Positions 18,370 through 28,059 of a DNA stretch of 64,000 nucleotides are shown here, in pieces (positions within the stretch are counted from its first letter, which is position 1; each line of letters begins with the position of its first letter). The notes under the pieces are model-generated. The model was not told the DNA's origin and searched no databases. It saw only the letters and a list, made by a program, of their open reading frames with translations. The position numbers were made by a program, and so were the translations under genes. The stretch is taken from NCBI GenBank assembly GCA_964483105.1, contig CAYZZU010000012.1:10275-74274 (forward strand), in the 5' to 3' direction. Source of the stretch: CAYZZU01 sp964483105 (GTDB taxonomy: Bacteria > CG2-30-53-67).

Positions 18370-19376
18370 CGGATCTTTTCTTCTCCCTTTTCCTGCACCA
18401 TGGCCTCCATGACCAGACTGAGCACGGCCGCAAAAAGAGGCCACTGGAAACGCTCCTTCCATTTTTTCCTTCGTTTTTCGCCGAGTTCGGTCAGTTTCAT
18501 CTCCTTGCGGATTCCCTTCTGGTAGATAGTTTTCAGATCCATGTCGCCGGTCACGGAACGGACATAGCTTCCACCGGTCGTCAACGCGATCTGTTCCAGG
18601 GTCTTCTCGTCAAGACGGGTCAGGACCAGATTCCCGTCGGAATCTTTCTTGAACCCGCCGCCCGTGCCGGACCGTGGGATGGGAGCGCCCTCCCGGCTTC
18701 CAACCCCGATCGTGAAAATTTTGACCCCTGCTTTCCGGGCCCTTTGCGCGGCCTTGAGCGGATGTCCCCTGAGGTTTTCTCCATCGGTGATCAGGATGAC
18801 GGCCCTGGATGTGTCCGCCTTCCGGTCGAAGGCGGAAAGGGCGGTTGTAATGGCGGACCCGATCGCGGTTCCGGGAACCGGAATCAGGTCCGGTCCGACC
18901 GCGTTCAGGAAGAGTCTGAATGCCTGGTAGTCGAGGGTCAGGGGACATTCGATGAAACTGCTTCCGGCGAAGGCCACGAGGGCGATCCGGTCTCCCTGAA
19001 GCATGCCGAGCAGGTCCGTAACTTCCCGGACGGCCCTCTCGAGACGGCTTGGATCCACGTCCCGGGCCGTCATGCTCCGGGAGACATCCAGGGCGATCAC
19101 GATATCCACGCCCTTGCGTGTCACTTTCACCCACTGGAATCCCCATTGCGGCCGGGCGAGGGCGAGGATTAAAAAGATAAACGCGCTGATGACCAGAAGG
19201 GCCTTGGTGATCCTGCGCTTTTTCAATCCCGCCGGCAGGAGCCTTTTCAAAGAGGCTTCTTCCCGGCAAAAAACCCTGAGCAGACTCTCCCTCTTCCGGA
19301 AAGAGTAGACGTACAGGAGTGCCAACAGGGGAATGCTCCACAGAAGCATAAGGACCTTGATCTCTTGAAAATGCAT
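18366..19376 (-). CDS. batB: BatB: von Willebrand factor A membrane protein
   Basis: The 336-aa protein has membrane helices at residues 8-26 and 58-75, a VWA domain (about 90-280) with the metal-ion-dependent adhesion motif DVSRSM (DxSxS) and downstream ITDGE, and a final hydrophobic helix near 315-330. BatA and BatB are paired VWA proteins anchored in the inner membrane and are thought to bind one another or chaperone envelope proteins. The start overlaps the batA stop by one base, and the stop overlaps batC. Which of the two VWA genes is 'A' or 'B' is assigned by order only. Confidence 0.88.
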   Translation of the reverse strand: MHFQEIKVLMLLWSIPLLALLYVYSFRKRESLLRVFCREEASLKRLLPAGLKKRRITKALLVISAFIFLILALARPQWGFQWVKVTRKGVDIVIALDVSRSMTARDVDPSRLERAVREVTDLLGMLQGDRIALVAFAGSSFIECPLTLDYQAFRLFLNAVGPDLIPVPGTAIGSAITTALSAFDRKADTSRAVILITDGENLRGHPLKAAQRARKAGVKIFTIGVGSREGAPIPRSGTGGGFKKDSDGNLVLTRLDEKTLEQIALTTGGSYVRSVTGDMDLKTIYQKGIRKEMKLTELGEKRRKKWKERFQWPLFAAVLSLVMEAMVQEKGEEKIR

Positions 19377-20368
19377 TACGGAATTTTCCTCAACAGGGTA
19401 TTCCCAAGCAGAATTTCCACTCCGAGAAGGAGCATCCCCGGAACCAGGAAAAGGGGAAATCGTTCTGTGTATTCCCGGTATTCCCGGACCGGGATCCGGG
19501 TTTTTTCCAGACGGTCGATCCGGCGGTAGATCTCCTCCAGTCCCTTCGTGTCGGTGGCCCGGAAGTAGGCTCCTTTCGTGATCTTTGCGATCTTCTTCAG
19601 GGTTGTCTCATCCAGGTCTACGTTCTGATAGACCAGCCGTTCGCCGAAGAAGGACCGGACCAGGAAGGGAGCCGGACCACGGGTTCCCGCACCGATCGTG
19701 TAGACCCTGATACCGAATCGTCCGGCGATCTTCGCGGCGGTCTCCGGATCGATCGTCCCCGTATTGTTTCTTCCGTCGGTCAGAAGGATGACGACCCTGG
19801 ATTTTGCCTTCGAATTCTTGAGCCGTTTTACCGAAACGGCCAGGGCGGATCCGATCGCGGTTCCGTCCCCGGCCATTCCGATCTCGACGCGGTCCAGCAA
19901 TTGTGTCAGGATTCCGTAATCCAGGGTAAGGGGACACTGGGTGTAGGCGTTTCCGGCGAAGACCACCATGCCGATCCGATCATGCTCCCTCCGCCGGATA
20001 AACCGGGAGACCACCTTCTTGACCACGGTGAGACGGTCCACCCTCTTGCCGTTCAGGGTGAAGTCCAGGGCCCGCATGCTGCCGGAAGTGTCCAGGCAGA
20101 GGATGATATCGATCCCGTGGGTCGCCACCGGATGCGTGCCTTCCACCGTCTGTGGTCTTGCCAGGGCGAGTATCAACAGGGTCAGCGCGGTTCCACGAAG
20201 CAGTCGCAGGATCATTCGATACGGAGCCCCTTGGTTGCCCGTGACTTCTTGTAATGGCGCGAGGTCGGAGAACAGAAGGGCGGCCCGCTCTCTCTTCCCG
20301 GTTTGAAGCAGGACGAAAGGGAGGATACAGAGAAGCAGCAGCATCCAGGGGTCCTCAAACCGCCACAT
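19376..20368 (-). CDS. batA: BatA: von Willebrand factor A membrane protein
   Basis: The 330-aa product resembles the following gene product: N-terminal helices (about residues 8-22 and 52-70, ALTLLILALARPQ), a VWA domain with the intact metal site LDTSGSM and LLTDGRNNTG, and a C-terminal helix. The LALARPQ motif before the VWA domain is shared by BatA and BatB and marks a gene duplication. It overlaps the preceding small membrane-protein gene by 14 bases, so translation is coupled. Role as in BatB, by family. Confidence 0.9.
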   Translation of the reverse strand: MWRFEDPWMLLLLCILPFVLLQTGKRERAALLFSDLAPLQEVTGNQGAPYRMILRLLRGTALTLLILALARPQTVEGTHPVATHGIDIILCLDTSGSMRALDFTLNGKRVDRLTVVKKVVSRFIRRREHDRIGMVVFAGNAYTQCPLTLDYGILTQLLDRVEIGMAGDGTAIGSALAVSVKRLKNSKAKSRVVILLTDGRNNTGTIDPETAAKIAGRFGIRVYTIGAGTRGPAPFLVRSFFGERLVYQNVDLDETTLKKIAKITKGAYFRATDTKGLEEIYRRIDRLEKTRIPVREYREYTERFPLFLVPGMLLLGVEILLGNTLLRKIP

Positions 20369-20897
20369 GATCTCCCTCCGGATCGTCGAGGCCCCTGTGC
20401 CGGGAAACGGACCGGATCAGTTCGTGGACCTCTTCGGTCATCTGTGTGGTTTCTTGCCGGGAGGGGCGTTTCCCGGCGAACTTGACCAGATCCATCCGGA
20501 GGCAGAGGGACCGGATCTCCGATTGGATTGTCTGCGGGAGCCGGAGTGTGGAGAGATCATGGATCATCTCCTCCGTGGTCCGTTCCAGGGCGCGGACGCG
20601 CAGCCGCCGTTCCAGATAACGCCTCATGATTCCGGATAGGAGTTCATGGTACTGTTTGACCCGCCCCCTTTCGATGAGTCCCATTTTTCCCAGACGGGTC
20701 AATCCCTCGAAGGCCTCTGCCTCAGGCGAGAGAAGAGGAAGATCCGCCGGTTTTCGCCGTTTTCCCCGCTGATTCAGAAAAGAACGGAGTGCAAACACAA
20801 GCATGACCAACAGCAGCAGCCCGAAGACGATCAGGATCGGCAGCCAGAAATTCGCGGCAGGTTGTTCCAGCGGTTTCAGCCCATGGATATCCTTCAT
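20355..20897 (-). CDS. DUF4381-like single-pass protein in the Bat operon
   Basis: From MKDIHGLKPLEQPAANFWLP the product is 180 aa with one transmembrane helix (about residues 18-38) and a cytoplasmic helical domain rich in Arg (GRVKQYHELLSGIMRRYLER). This matches the small DUF4381-type protein usually found between the DUF58 and batA genes. It starts eight bases after the DUF58 stop and runs 14 bases into batA. The upstream in-frame Met would overlap the DUF58 gene and has no ribosome site. Function unknown; an adaptor of the VWA proteins is plausible. Confidence 0.78.
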   Translation of the reverse strand: MKDIHGLKPLEQPAANFWLPILIVFGLLLLVMLVFALRSFLNQRGKRRKPADLPLLSPEAEAFEGLTRLGKMGLIERGRVKQYHELLSGIMRRYLERRLRVRALERTTEEMIHDLSTLRLPQTIQSEIRSLCLRMDLVKFAGKRPSRQETTQMTEEVHELIRSVSRHRGLDDPEGDHVAV

Positions 20898-20904
20898 GAT
20901 TGGA

Positions 20905-21780
20905 CTACATCCTTTTCTCCCGCAGCCGGAAAAATCGAAGAATGGATTCAATATACGGCCGGTCGGTGCGGATCTCGATCCGGTCGATCCCCAGGGAGTG
21001 GAAAAGAGTCCGGATTCGATCTTCCCGTTTCCGGATCCAGACCTGATATCCGTTCCGGATTTTCGGATTATTCGTATGGACCAGGAGTGATTCCCCGGTC
21101 TCGGCGTCCCGGAGTTCGAGAAGACCGACCGGAGGAAGCTCCGCTTCTCCCGGGTCCGAGACCGTAATGGCGATCATGTCGTGCCGCCTGCCCGCGATCC
21201 GGAGCGCTCTTTCAAACCCTGCAGCCTGAAAATCGGAGATCAGAAAACAGATCGCCCGCCTGTGCAGAACCCGGTTGATATATTCGAGAGGGGGTGACAG
21301 ATCGGTTCTCTTTCCTTCCGGCCGAAAATTCAGGACCTCTTCGATGACGCGCCAGACGTGGCCCCGTCCCTTCTTCGGAGGGATATATTTCTCCACCTGG
21401 TCGGTAAAGAGGCAGAGTCCCACCTTGTCCTGATTTCTGATCGCGGAAAAGGAGAGCGTGGCCGCGATTTCGGCTGTCACCTCCTTTTTGCTCCGGCAGG
21501 TTCCGAAGAGTCCGGAAGCGGAGACATCGACCAGAAGCATGACCGTCAGTTCCCGTTCTTCCCGGAATCTTTTGATGAAGGGCCTTCCCAGCCGGGCTGT
21601 TACATTCCAGTCGATGGTACGGATGTCATCCCCCGGTTGATATTCCCGCACCTCGGTGAATTCCATTCCATGCCCTTTAAAGGCGGAAAGGTACTGGCCG
21701 GCCAGTACGTTATCCACAAGATGACTGGTTGTAATGTGAATCATCCGGATCTTCCGGATGATTTCCGGATTCAGGGACAT
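20905..21780 (-). CDS. DUF58 domain protein
   Basis: The 291-aa cytoplasmic protein has the DUF58 signature near residue 44 (EFTEVREYQPGDDIRTIDWN) and a degenerate VWA-like fold with DVSASG in place of the classic DxSxS at about residue 89-94 (DVSAS is intact). DUF58 proteins almost always accompany MoxR ATPases, as here: moxR ends 51 bases upstream. In the Bat operon the MoxR/DUF58 pair is thought to act as a chaperone module for the VWA proteins. No signal peptide or membrane helix is seen. Confidence 0.9.
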   Translation of the reverse strand: MSLNPEIIRKIRMIHITTSHLVDNVLAGQYLSAFKGHGMEFTEVREYQPGDDIRTIDWNVTARLGRPFIKRFREERELTVMLLVDVSASGLFGTCRSKKEVTAEIAATLSFSAIRNQDKVGLCLFTDQVEKYIPPKKGRGHVWRVIEEVLNFRPEGKRTDLSPPLEYINRVLHRRAICFLISDFQAAGFERALRIAGRRHDMIAITVSDPGEAELPPVGLLELRDAETGESLLVHTNNPKIRNGYQVWIRKREDRIRTLFHSLGIDRIEIRTDRPYIESILRFFRLREKRM

Positions 21781-21831
21781 TGCTACCTCTCAACATGGAC
21801 ACGTTGGGATTCCATCAGGGAGTGCCGGTGG

Positions 21832-22818
<987 letters not shown>

Positions 22819-22908
22819 TCTGGACTCCTTTCTGCGTGTGGGAAACCGGGGATGTGAGAAACCACAAGAACGAAACCTGATGGGGGAATTATAGGAAGGA
22901 AAATCCGT

Positions 22909-23023
22909 TTGTCAAGAGGGACCGCGCCCCCAAATCCAGCGATAGAAATGTACGGCCCGGTCCGTTGTGGAGTTTAGTGCCTTTTCTCCACGCCCCCGAA
23001 GGGGGCGCGGCCCCCCTGTTGTG
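22909..23023 (+). repeat. Dispersed intergenic element, copy A
   Basis: About 115 bp, one of three related copies in this window (others at 29781-29870 and, inverted, 46531-46650). It starts near TTGTCAA, then GCGCCCCCAAATCCAGCGAT, AGAAATGT, a variable middle, CCTTTTCTCCACGCCCCCGA and a G/C-rich hairpin GGGGGCGCGGCCCCCC ending CTGTTGTGAG. Copies A and C are collinear through the hairpin. No coding frame is conserved, so I regard it as a non-coding structured repeat. Its half-life, mobility and function are unknown. Confidence 0.75.
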
Positions 23024-23556
23024 AGCCGAGCATCAAAGACAAGGGAGGGGAAAAGAGCGGGATCGTGTGGTTCGACTGAGCTCACCATGCTCGGAAATCC
23101 AAAGAGATAGACCGTCCAGGGGCGACCCTGCGAAGCATGTTCCGTGGTCCTTTTCGTAAACGGAGCGCCGCACCGGGAGGGATGCAGGGCTGTCTCGTCG
23201 AGGTGTGCGAGTGAGGCATACCCCCCTGCGGTATGTTCAGGGCAGGCCCTTCGAGAAGCGCAGGGGAGTTAGGCTTTGCCGGACCGAGTGACCGGGGTGT
23301 CGGATCATGGGTTAGTTTTCTTTGTACGAGCAAATAAAATGAACAAAAACAATGAGTTACAAAACTCCAGAAAAGGAAAAACTCCCGGAACCAAGGAGAA
23401 CATTTTCAATGTGTTAGATCTGGAAAGCCGCCATTTCTGAGGGGGGATTTTTGGGGCCGCGGGAGAAATTTCACGGGTGTTTCCCCGGCGCCCCTTCTAA
23501 TCCAGGGGGGCGCCGTGTTTGAGGTCTACGCACACGGCGTAGGTTCCGTCACTCTC
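23024..23556. other. Gene-free stretch between copy A and the 53-aa gene
   Basis: About 530 bp with no supportable gene. It includes ggttcgactgagctcacc (near 23070), which resembles interspersed sequences common in Desulfobacterota intergenic DNA. A G/C-rich segment (23100-23310) is followed by a sharply AT-rich segment (23310-23420), and a hairpin (ggcgcccc...ggggcgcc, 23489-23516) lies just beyond the 53-aa gene's stop on the minus strand and may terminate it. The minus ORF at 23082-23333 looks random. Confidence 0.5.
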
Positions 23557-23718
23557 TCAGGGGGTCTCCCCGTATCGTTCCTCGATCGGCACCTGGCGTC
23601 CTTCCCGTTTGCAGGCGGGACAGAAACCGTCCCCGCCCAGAAAGGCCGCCTTCAGCGCCTCGGCGTCCTCGGCGGAGGTCTTCCAGAGAATCGGCTTGTA
23701 CTTGATGACGCATCTCAT
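23557..23718 (-). CDS. Uncharacterised 53-aa CxxC protein
   Basis: A short gene below the usual ORF size limit. It starts at an ATG with a clear Shine-Dalgarno (GGAAGGAG, eight bases upstream). The product begins MRCVIKYKPILWKTSAEDA, continues with an Ala/Leu-rich helix and a Gly-rich turn, and has one CxxC (CPACKREG) near residue 33. It ends about 40 bases before a hairpin. The composition is protein-like on this frame while the two overlapping longer frames are Arg/Gly-rich shadows. I do not know its function; a small metal- or thiol-active protein is possible. Confidence 0.6.
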   Translation of the reverse strand: MRCVIKYKPILWKTSAEDAEALKAAFLGGDGFCPACKREGRQVPIEERYGETP

Positions 23719-23888
23719 TTATTCTCTCCTTCCATATTTCCAAAACCAAACCTTTTTTATCCTGAATCACATCCCTCTGTCAAGAGAAAAAGAAGTTGAT
23801 TTACGGGCATTCCTGGGGGTACCATGCGGCATCCAGTCAGATCAGCTCAAGTGAGGATCTTGATTTCAGAGGACACGGCCCGGAATTG

Positions 23889-25214
23889 ATGGAAAGACAC
23901 GTTCAACCCCGTGGGGCTCTTTATTGGGATGAGTCCTTTCTCTGGGGACTGATGGCGTTCAGTGCGCTCAGCTCCTCCGGGATCTCCTTTGATCCGGTGA
24001 CTGCCGGAGAGATCCGGCAGGGGGGACTGTCCGGTTATGATTTTCTCTTCGTCCCGGGAGGCTGGGCCGGGGACAAGAGCCGCTCCCTGGGTGAGGAGGG
24101 GAAGCGCCTTGTCCGGGAGTTCGTAGAGCGTGGAGGGAGGTATATCGGTTTCTGCGGTGGGGCCGGGCTTGCCCTGGATGTTCCGGAAGGCCTTTCCCTG
24201 CTTCCCGTGAAGCGGGTTCCCACCCGGGATCGAATACCGAACTTCAGCGGGAGGATCCGGGTGGTCCCCTCAGATCGGTCCCATCCGATCTGGCGCGGGC
24301 TTTCCGATCCACTCTCGTTTCATGCCTGGTGGCCCGGGCAGTTTGCCCTGGAGGATGCGGGGGGATACAGTGTAACAGCGCGATACGGCGCGCCGGAGCG
24401 GGATTTTTACGTGGCGGATCTCTTTGCGGAGGATGTGGATCTCTGTGGTCCGGGGTGGCCGGAGTGGGAGGCGTTTTACGGAATCCACATGAATCCCGGT
24501 AGACTGGAAGGGGAGCCCGCCATGGTGGAAGGGGCCTTTGGCCGGGGCAACGTCTTCCTTTCTTATCTTCACCTGGACACTCCGGACGATCCGGCGGGCC
24601 TGAAGGCACTTGGAAATCTCTTGGACCTGCCCCCGCGGCAGGAGCCGGCGGCAGGGGGAAAGTGCGTTCGCCCGGGACCCGAAGGGGATGTCGTGCCGAT
24701 CGGTCCGGAGGTTCTGAAGATCCTCGGGATGTTGAAAAAGGAAGCGGAAGACCTGGTCCGCTTCGGGGAGCGGAACTACCTCTGGTATTGGCGGAATTCC
24801 TACCTGCTCCAATGGCGGCGTGGTGTCCGCGGGATGGAGCCCTGCATCATCCTGGTCATGACGCGGGAACTTCACCACCGGATTCTGGCCCTGAGGCGGG
24901 ACGGACGGGGGCTTACGGTTCCCCGCTCCCTCGCTGCGGAAGAGATTCCGGAAACAGTGGAACAGATTCACGATCTTGCGGGGAGGTTCTTCCGCGACGC
25001 GAAAAGGCTTCTCCTGCGGGAGCGCCTGGCCATGAACCGGGGGGTACTCCATGCCCTCAGGAGCGATGATCCGGAAATCCGGGGTTTAAGGGAGAGGCTT
25101 TTTTCCGGTTCCAAACGTTTCGGAGGGATTTTCAAGGATCTGATCGACCGGATCGACCGCCTCCTGTTGATGGTGATCCGGTCCTCGGGTCCATGTCGGG
25201 CACGTCCCGGTTGA
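23889..25214 (+). CDS. BPL_N-like (class I amidotransferase-fold) protein
   Basis: The N-terminal half (residues 1-230 from ATG 23889) resembles BPL_N domains, found at the N-terminus of eukaryotic biotin-protein ligase and as a stand-alone bacterial family: ALYWDESFLWGLMAFSAL, VPGGWAG, and the nucleophile-elbow-like FCGGAGLAL. The elbow cysteine is present (GFCGGAG). The C-terminal half (about 280-440) is helical, charged and not recognised; it contains MLKKEAEDLVRFGERNYLWY. A longer frame from a TTG at 23796 adds 31 residues with no family match. The cobB-like gene starts 40 bases downstream on the same strand, so joint expression is likely. No biotin-ligase catalytic domain is present. Confidence 0.72.
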   Translation: MERHVQPRGALYWDESFLWGLMAFSALSSSGISFDPVTAGEIRQGGLSGYDFLFVPGGWAGDKSRSLGEEGKRLVREFVERGGRYIGFCGGAGLALDVPEGLSLLPVKRVPTRDRIPNFSGRIRVVPSDRSHPIWRGLSDPLSFHAWWPGQFALEDAGGYSVTARYGAPERDFYVADLFAEDVDLCGPGWPEWEAFYGIHMNPGRLEGEPAMVEGAFGRGNVFLSYLHLDTPDDPAGLKALGNLLDLPPRQEPAAGGKCVRPGPEGDVVPIGPEVLKILGMLKKEAEDLVRFGERNYLWYWRNSYLLQWRRGVRGMEPCIILVMTRELHHRILALRRDGRGLTVPRSLAAEEIPETVEQIHDLAGRFFRDAKRLLLRERLAMNRGVLHALRSDDPEIRGLRERLFSGSKRFGGIFKDLIDRIDRLLLMVIRSSGPCRARPG

Positions 25215-25254
25215 ATCATCAGCTGCTTTGTTATGAGAGCAGGGATCTGAGACC

Positions 25255-26622
25255 ATGAAAGAACCAAGACCGCGCATCTTAATCTCCGCTCCACACCGGA
25301 GCTCGGGGAAATCCACGATCAGCCTCGGTCTTTGCGCCGCCTTCCGGAAGCGGGGGATTTCCATTCAGCCTTTCAAAAAGGGGCCGGATTTCATAGATCC
25401 GATGTGGCTTTCGGCCGCCTCGGGTCGGGAGTGCCGGAACCTGGACTTTTTCATGATGGGGAGGGAGTCGATCCGAAAGACTTTTGCCTCCGTGAGTGGA
25501 GGGGCCGATCTTTCCGTGATTGAGGGGAACATGGGTTTTTTTGACGGCCTTGATCCGGCGGGATCCGACAGTACCGCCGCCCTCTCCAGATTTCTGGAAA
25601 CCCCGTCGATTCTTGTTGTCAACGCCCGCCGCATGACGCGGGGTGTGGCGCCGCTGATCCAGGGCCACTTGGCGTTTGAACCTGAAACTCCGGTTCGGGG
25701 TGTGATCCTGAATCGTGTTCGGGGACTGCGTCATGAGAAAAAACTCCGGGAGGCACTGGGCCGCTATTGTGACATCGAGGTGGTGGGAGCGATTCCGGAC
25801 AGAAAAACCGCCTTCATCCAGGAGAGGCACCTGGGCTTGACACCGGTCAAGGAAGATTCCGCCTTTCCCCCCGTGATCGAAGAGATATCCGCCCTCCTGG
25901 AAGAGCATGTGGATCTCGACCGGGTGCTGGAAATCGCTCGTCGGGCGCCGTCCCTTGAGAGAGAACCGGGACGGGAGGAAACGTTCCCCACCCCCGATGT
26001 CCGGATCGGTATCGCCATGGATTCCGCCTTCACCTTCTATTATCCCGAGAACCTGGCCGCCCTCAGGAGGGCCGGCGCGGAGCTGATTCCTCTGGATACC
26101 CTCCGGGATCCTCATCTTCCGGAGGTCAATGCCCTGTATATCGGCGGGGGATTCCCCGAAGTTTTGATGGAGAAACTCGAGAAGAACGTCTCGCTTCGGG
26201 GGGAGATCCGGGCCCGGATAGAGGAGGGGATGCCGGTGTACGCCGAATGTGGAGGATTAATGTACCTGGGGCGTACGATTACCTACCAGGATGAAACCCG
26301 CTCCATGGTCGGGGCGCTCCCCCTGGACGTGACCATGCATCTCCGGCCCATGGGACACGGCTACGTGATTCTGGAGTCCGCCGGTGGGACCGTCTGGAAC
26401 GAAGGCGGGGCGGAAATCCGGGCACACGAATTCCACCATTCCCGGGTGGTGAACCTGGGCCAGGTTGATTTCGCCTACCGGATGCTCCGGGGGGAGGGAG
26501 TGGACGGTAAACACGACGGGATTTTGTACCGGAATGTCCTTGCCTCCTATGCCCATCTCCATTGCGAAGCAGCGCCCGGCTGGGCGGATCGTTTGACCGC
26601 GCTGGCGCGGAGATACGGATAG
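25255..26622 (+). CDS. Cobyrinate a,c-diamide synthase family protein (CobB/CbiA or DsrN)
   Basis: The family amidates the a and c acetate side chains of cobyrinate, or of sirohaem, with glutamine and ATP. The 455-aa product shows the N-terminal P-loop APHRSSGKSTISLGL, the KKGPDFIDP motif typical of CobB/CbiA, and a C-terminal class I glutamine amidotransferase domain with nucleophile AECGGLMYL and a distal His in AHEFHHSR. No other cobalamin genes are nearby. In sulfate reducers and sulfur oxidisers a close paralogue, DsrN, makes sirohaem amide for DsrAB; sequence reading alone cannot tell the two apart. The pairing with a BPL_N-like gene is unusual to me. Confidence 0.9.
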   Translation: MKEPRPRILISAPHRSSGKSTISLGLCAAFRKRGISIQPFKKGPDFIDPMWLSAASGRECRNLDFFMMGRESIRKTFASVSGGADLSVIEGNMGFFDGLDPAGSDSTAALSRFLETPSILVVNARRMTRGVAPLIQGHLAFEPETPVRGVILNRVRGLRHEKKLREALGRYCDIEVVGAIPDRKTAFIQERHLGLTPVKEDSAFPPVIEEISALLEEHVDLDRVLEIARRAPSLEREPGREETFPTPDVRIGIAMDSAFTFYYPENLAALRRAGAELIPLDTLRDPHLPEVNALYIGGGFPEVLMEKLEKNVSLRGEIRARIEEGMPVYAECGGLMYLGRTITYQDETRSMVGALPLDVTMHLRPMGHGYVILESAGGTVWNEGGAEIRAHEFHHSRVVNLGQVDFAYRMLRGEGVDGKHDGILYRNVLASYAHLHCEAAPGWADRLTALARRYG

Positions 26623-26698
26623 CGGAAATGGATGCTTCCTGAAGGTCCACGGGTTCTGAATAAAGGTGTTGTAACCATCTTGAGAAAGGAGGAAGAGG

Positions 26699-26884
26699 AT
26701 GCCGTACGTCAATATCAAGTTGATCGGGAAATTGACCCACGACCAGAAGGCCGATATCGTCCGAGAGTTTTCCGAGACACTGGAGCGCGTGGCCGGTAAA
26801 CCGAGTGAACACACCTATGTCGTGATTGAAGAGGTGGATCGGGAGAACTGGGGCAAGGGCGGGAAACTCTTTTCCGACATGTAA
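26699..26884 (+). CDS. 4-oxalocrotonate tautomerase-like small enzyme
   Basis: The 61-aa product is the size of a 4-OT subunit. Pro follows the start Met (MPYVNIKLIGKLTHDQK), so processing would expose the catalytic N-terminal Pro1 of this superfamily. A basic residue in helix 1 and the C-terminal beta-hairpin segment ENWGKGGKLFSDM are also typical. The ATG has a strong site (GAAAGGAGGAAGAG). The substrate is unknown; many such proteins are annotated generically as tautomerases. It stands alone between cobB and convergent mutY. Confidence 0.88.
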   Translation: MPYVNIKLIGKLTHDQKADIVREFSETLERVAGKPSEHTYVVIEEVDRENWGKGGKLFSDM

Positions 26885-26922
26885 CAGGGGCAGGCGGACT
26901 TTTACGAAGCCATCCGGTTTTC

Positions 26923-28053
26923 TCAGGGACTTCCGAAAGGATCCTGCCGGATCATCCGGATGATTTTCCGTCCTGTCGCCGGGAAAGGATAGCGTTCCAG
27001 GGCCGCCGGAAAGACCCAGCGGTACCGCTTTTCCATCCTTGCCTCCCGTTCCCGGCCGGAAGAGGGACACTCGAAGAGATGGATCGTGATCTGGAAGTGG
27101 GTGTAGGCGTGGCGGATTGCGGCGATTTCCTTCCCGGTTCGGATCTCCAGGCCGAAGTCGTATTTGACACCGAGACGCAGTGTTTCGGTCAATCCCTTCT
27201 TTGTGTTGTTTCTGTAGTTCGGGAAATCCCAGAGCCCTCCCAACAGGCCTTCTTCGGGACGTCGTTGAATCAGGATTCGCCCCCGTCTCCGGATGATCCC
27301 CATGGCCAGATCGTAATGTGGAAGGGGACCCCTGACCGTCGGGCGGGGGATTGTGTCCTGCAGGCGGAGCCGTTCGGCTTTGCAGTTTCCCGAGAGGGGA
27401 CAGGCCGGGCAGTCGGGTACCCGGGGGGTGCAGACCATGGCGCCCAGGTCCATGACGGCCTGTGTATAGGTGTGACTTTCCCTTTCCGGAGTGAGAAGGG
27501 CCGAAAGGTTCCAGAGCCTTTTTCGTGCGGCCGTTCTGGTCAGGTCTCCACGAACGGCGAAGAGGCGGGCGATAACCCGCTTCACGTTTCCGTCCAGGAT
27601 CGGGGCGGGAAGGTGGAAGGCCAGCGTCCGGATCGCCCCGGCCGTGGATCTCCCGATTCCGGGAAGACTCGTAAGCTCCTGTTCGGTATCGGGGATCCTC
27701 CCGTCCCATTGCTGCATGATGACCTTCGCGCAGCGGTGGAGGTTGCGTGCGCGGGTGTAGTAACCGAGTCCCTCCCAGACCTTGAGTACCTGTTCCAAAG
27801 GGGCGTCCGCCAGGTCCCTGACTGTTGGGAATCTGCTCAGAAATCGCTGATAATAAGGCAGAACGGTCTCCACGCGGGTTTGCTGGAGCATGATTTCCGA
27901 GACCCAGATCCGGTAGGGATCCCGTGTTTTCCTCCAGGGAAGATCCCTTCCGTTTCTTTTGTACCATGCCGTGAGATTTCTTTGAAGTTTCCGGATCCGG
28001 GCACGGTCCGGTTTGGAGGAGAGGTCGGGCATTGAATGATGGGTGTCGATCAC
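26923..28053 (-). CDS. mutY: A/G-specific adenine DNA glycosylase MutY
   Basis: MutY removes adenine mispaired with 8-oxoguanine. The 376-aa protein has the helix-hairpin-helix LPGIGRSTAGAI with catalytic Asp in ILDGNVKRVIARL, the catalytic Glu region SEIMLQQTRVETVLPYY, a [4Fe-4S] loop C-x6-C-x2-C-x5-C (CTPRVPDCPACPLSGNC), and a C-terminal Nudix-fold recognition domain. Length matches (about 350-370). An internal Met eight residues in is an alternative start. It ends facing the tautomerase gene (convergent) and starts six bases after the zinc-ribbon regulator stop. Confidence 0.96.
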   Translation of the reverse strand: MIDTHHSMPDLSSKPDRARIRKLQRNLTAWYKRNGRDLPWRKTRDPYRIWVSEIMLQQTRVETVLPYYQRFLSRFPTVRDLADAPLEQVLKVWEGLGYYTRARNLHRCAKVIMQQWDGRIPDTEQELTSLPGIGRSTAGAIRTLAFHLPAPILDGNVKRVIARLFAVRGDLTRTAARKRLWNLSALLTPERESHTYTQAVMDLGAMVCTPRVPDCPACPLSGNCKAERLRLQDTIPRPTVRGPLPHYDLAMGIIRRRGRILIQRRPEEGLLGGLWDFPNYRNNTKKGLTETLRLGVKYDFGLEIRTGKEIAAIRHAYTHFQITIHLFECPSSGREREARMEKRYRWVFPAALERYPFPATGRKIIRMIRQDPFGSP

Positions 28054-28059
28054 GACTTT

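Noticed and set aside
23082..23333. 83-codon minus-strand frame in the gap after moxR
   Set aside because: Repetitive Pro/Arg/Gly composition and no ribosome site.
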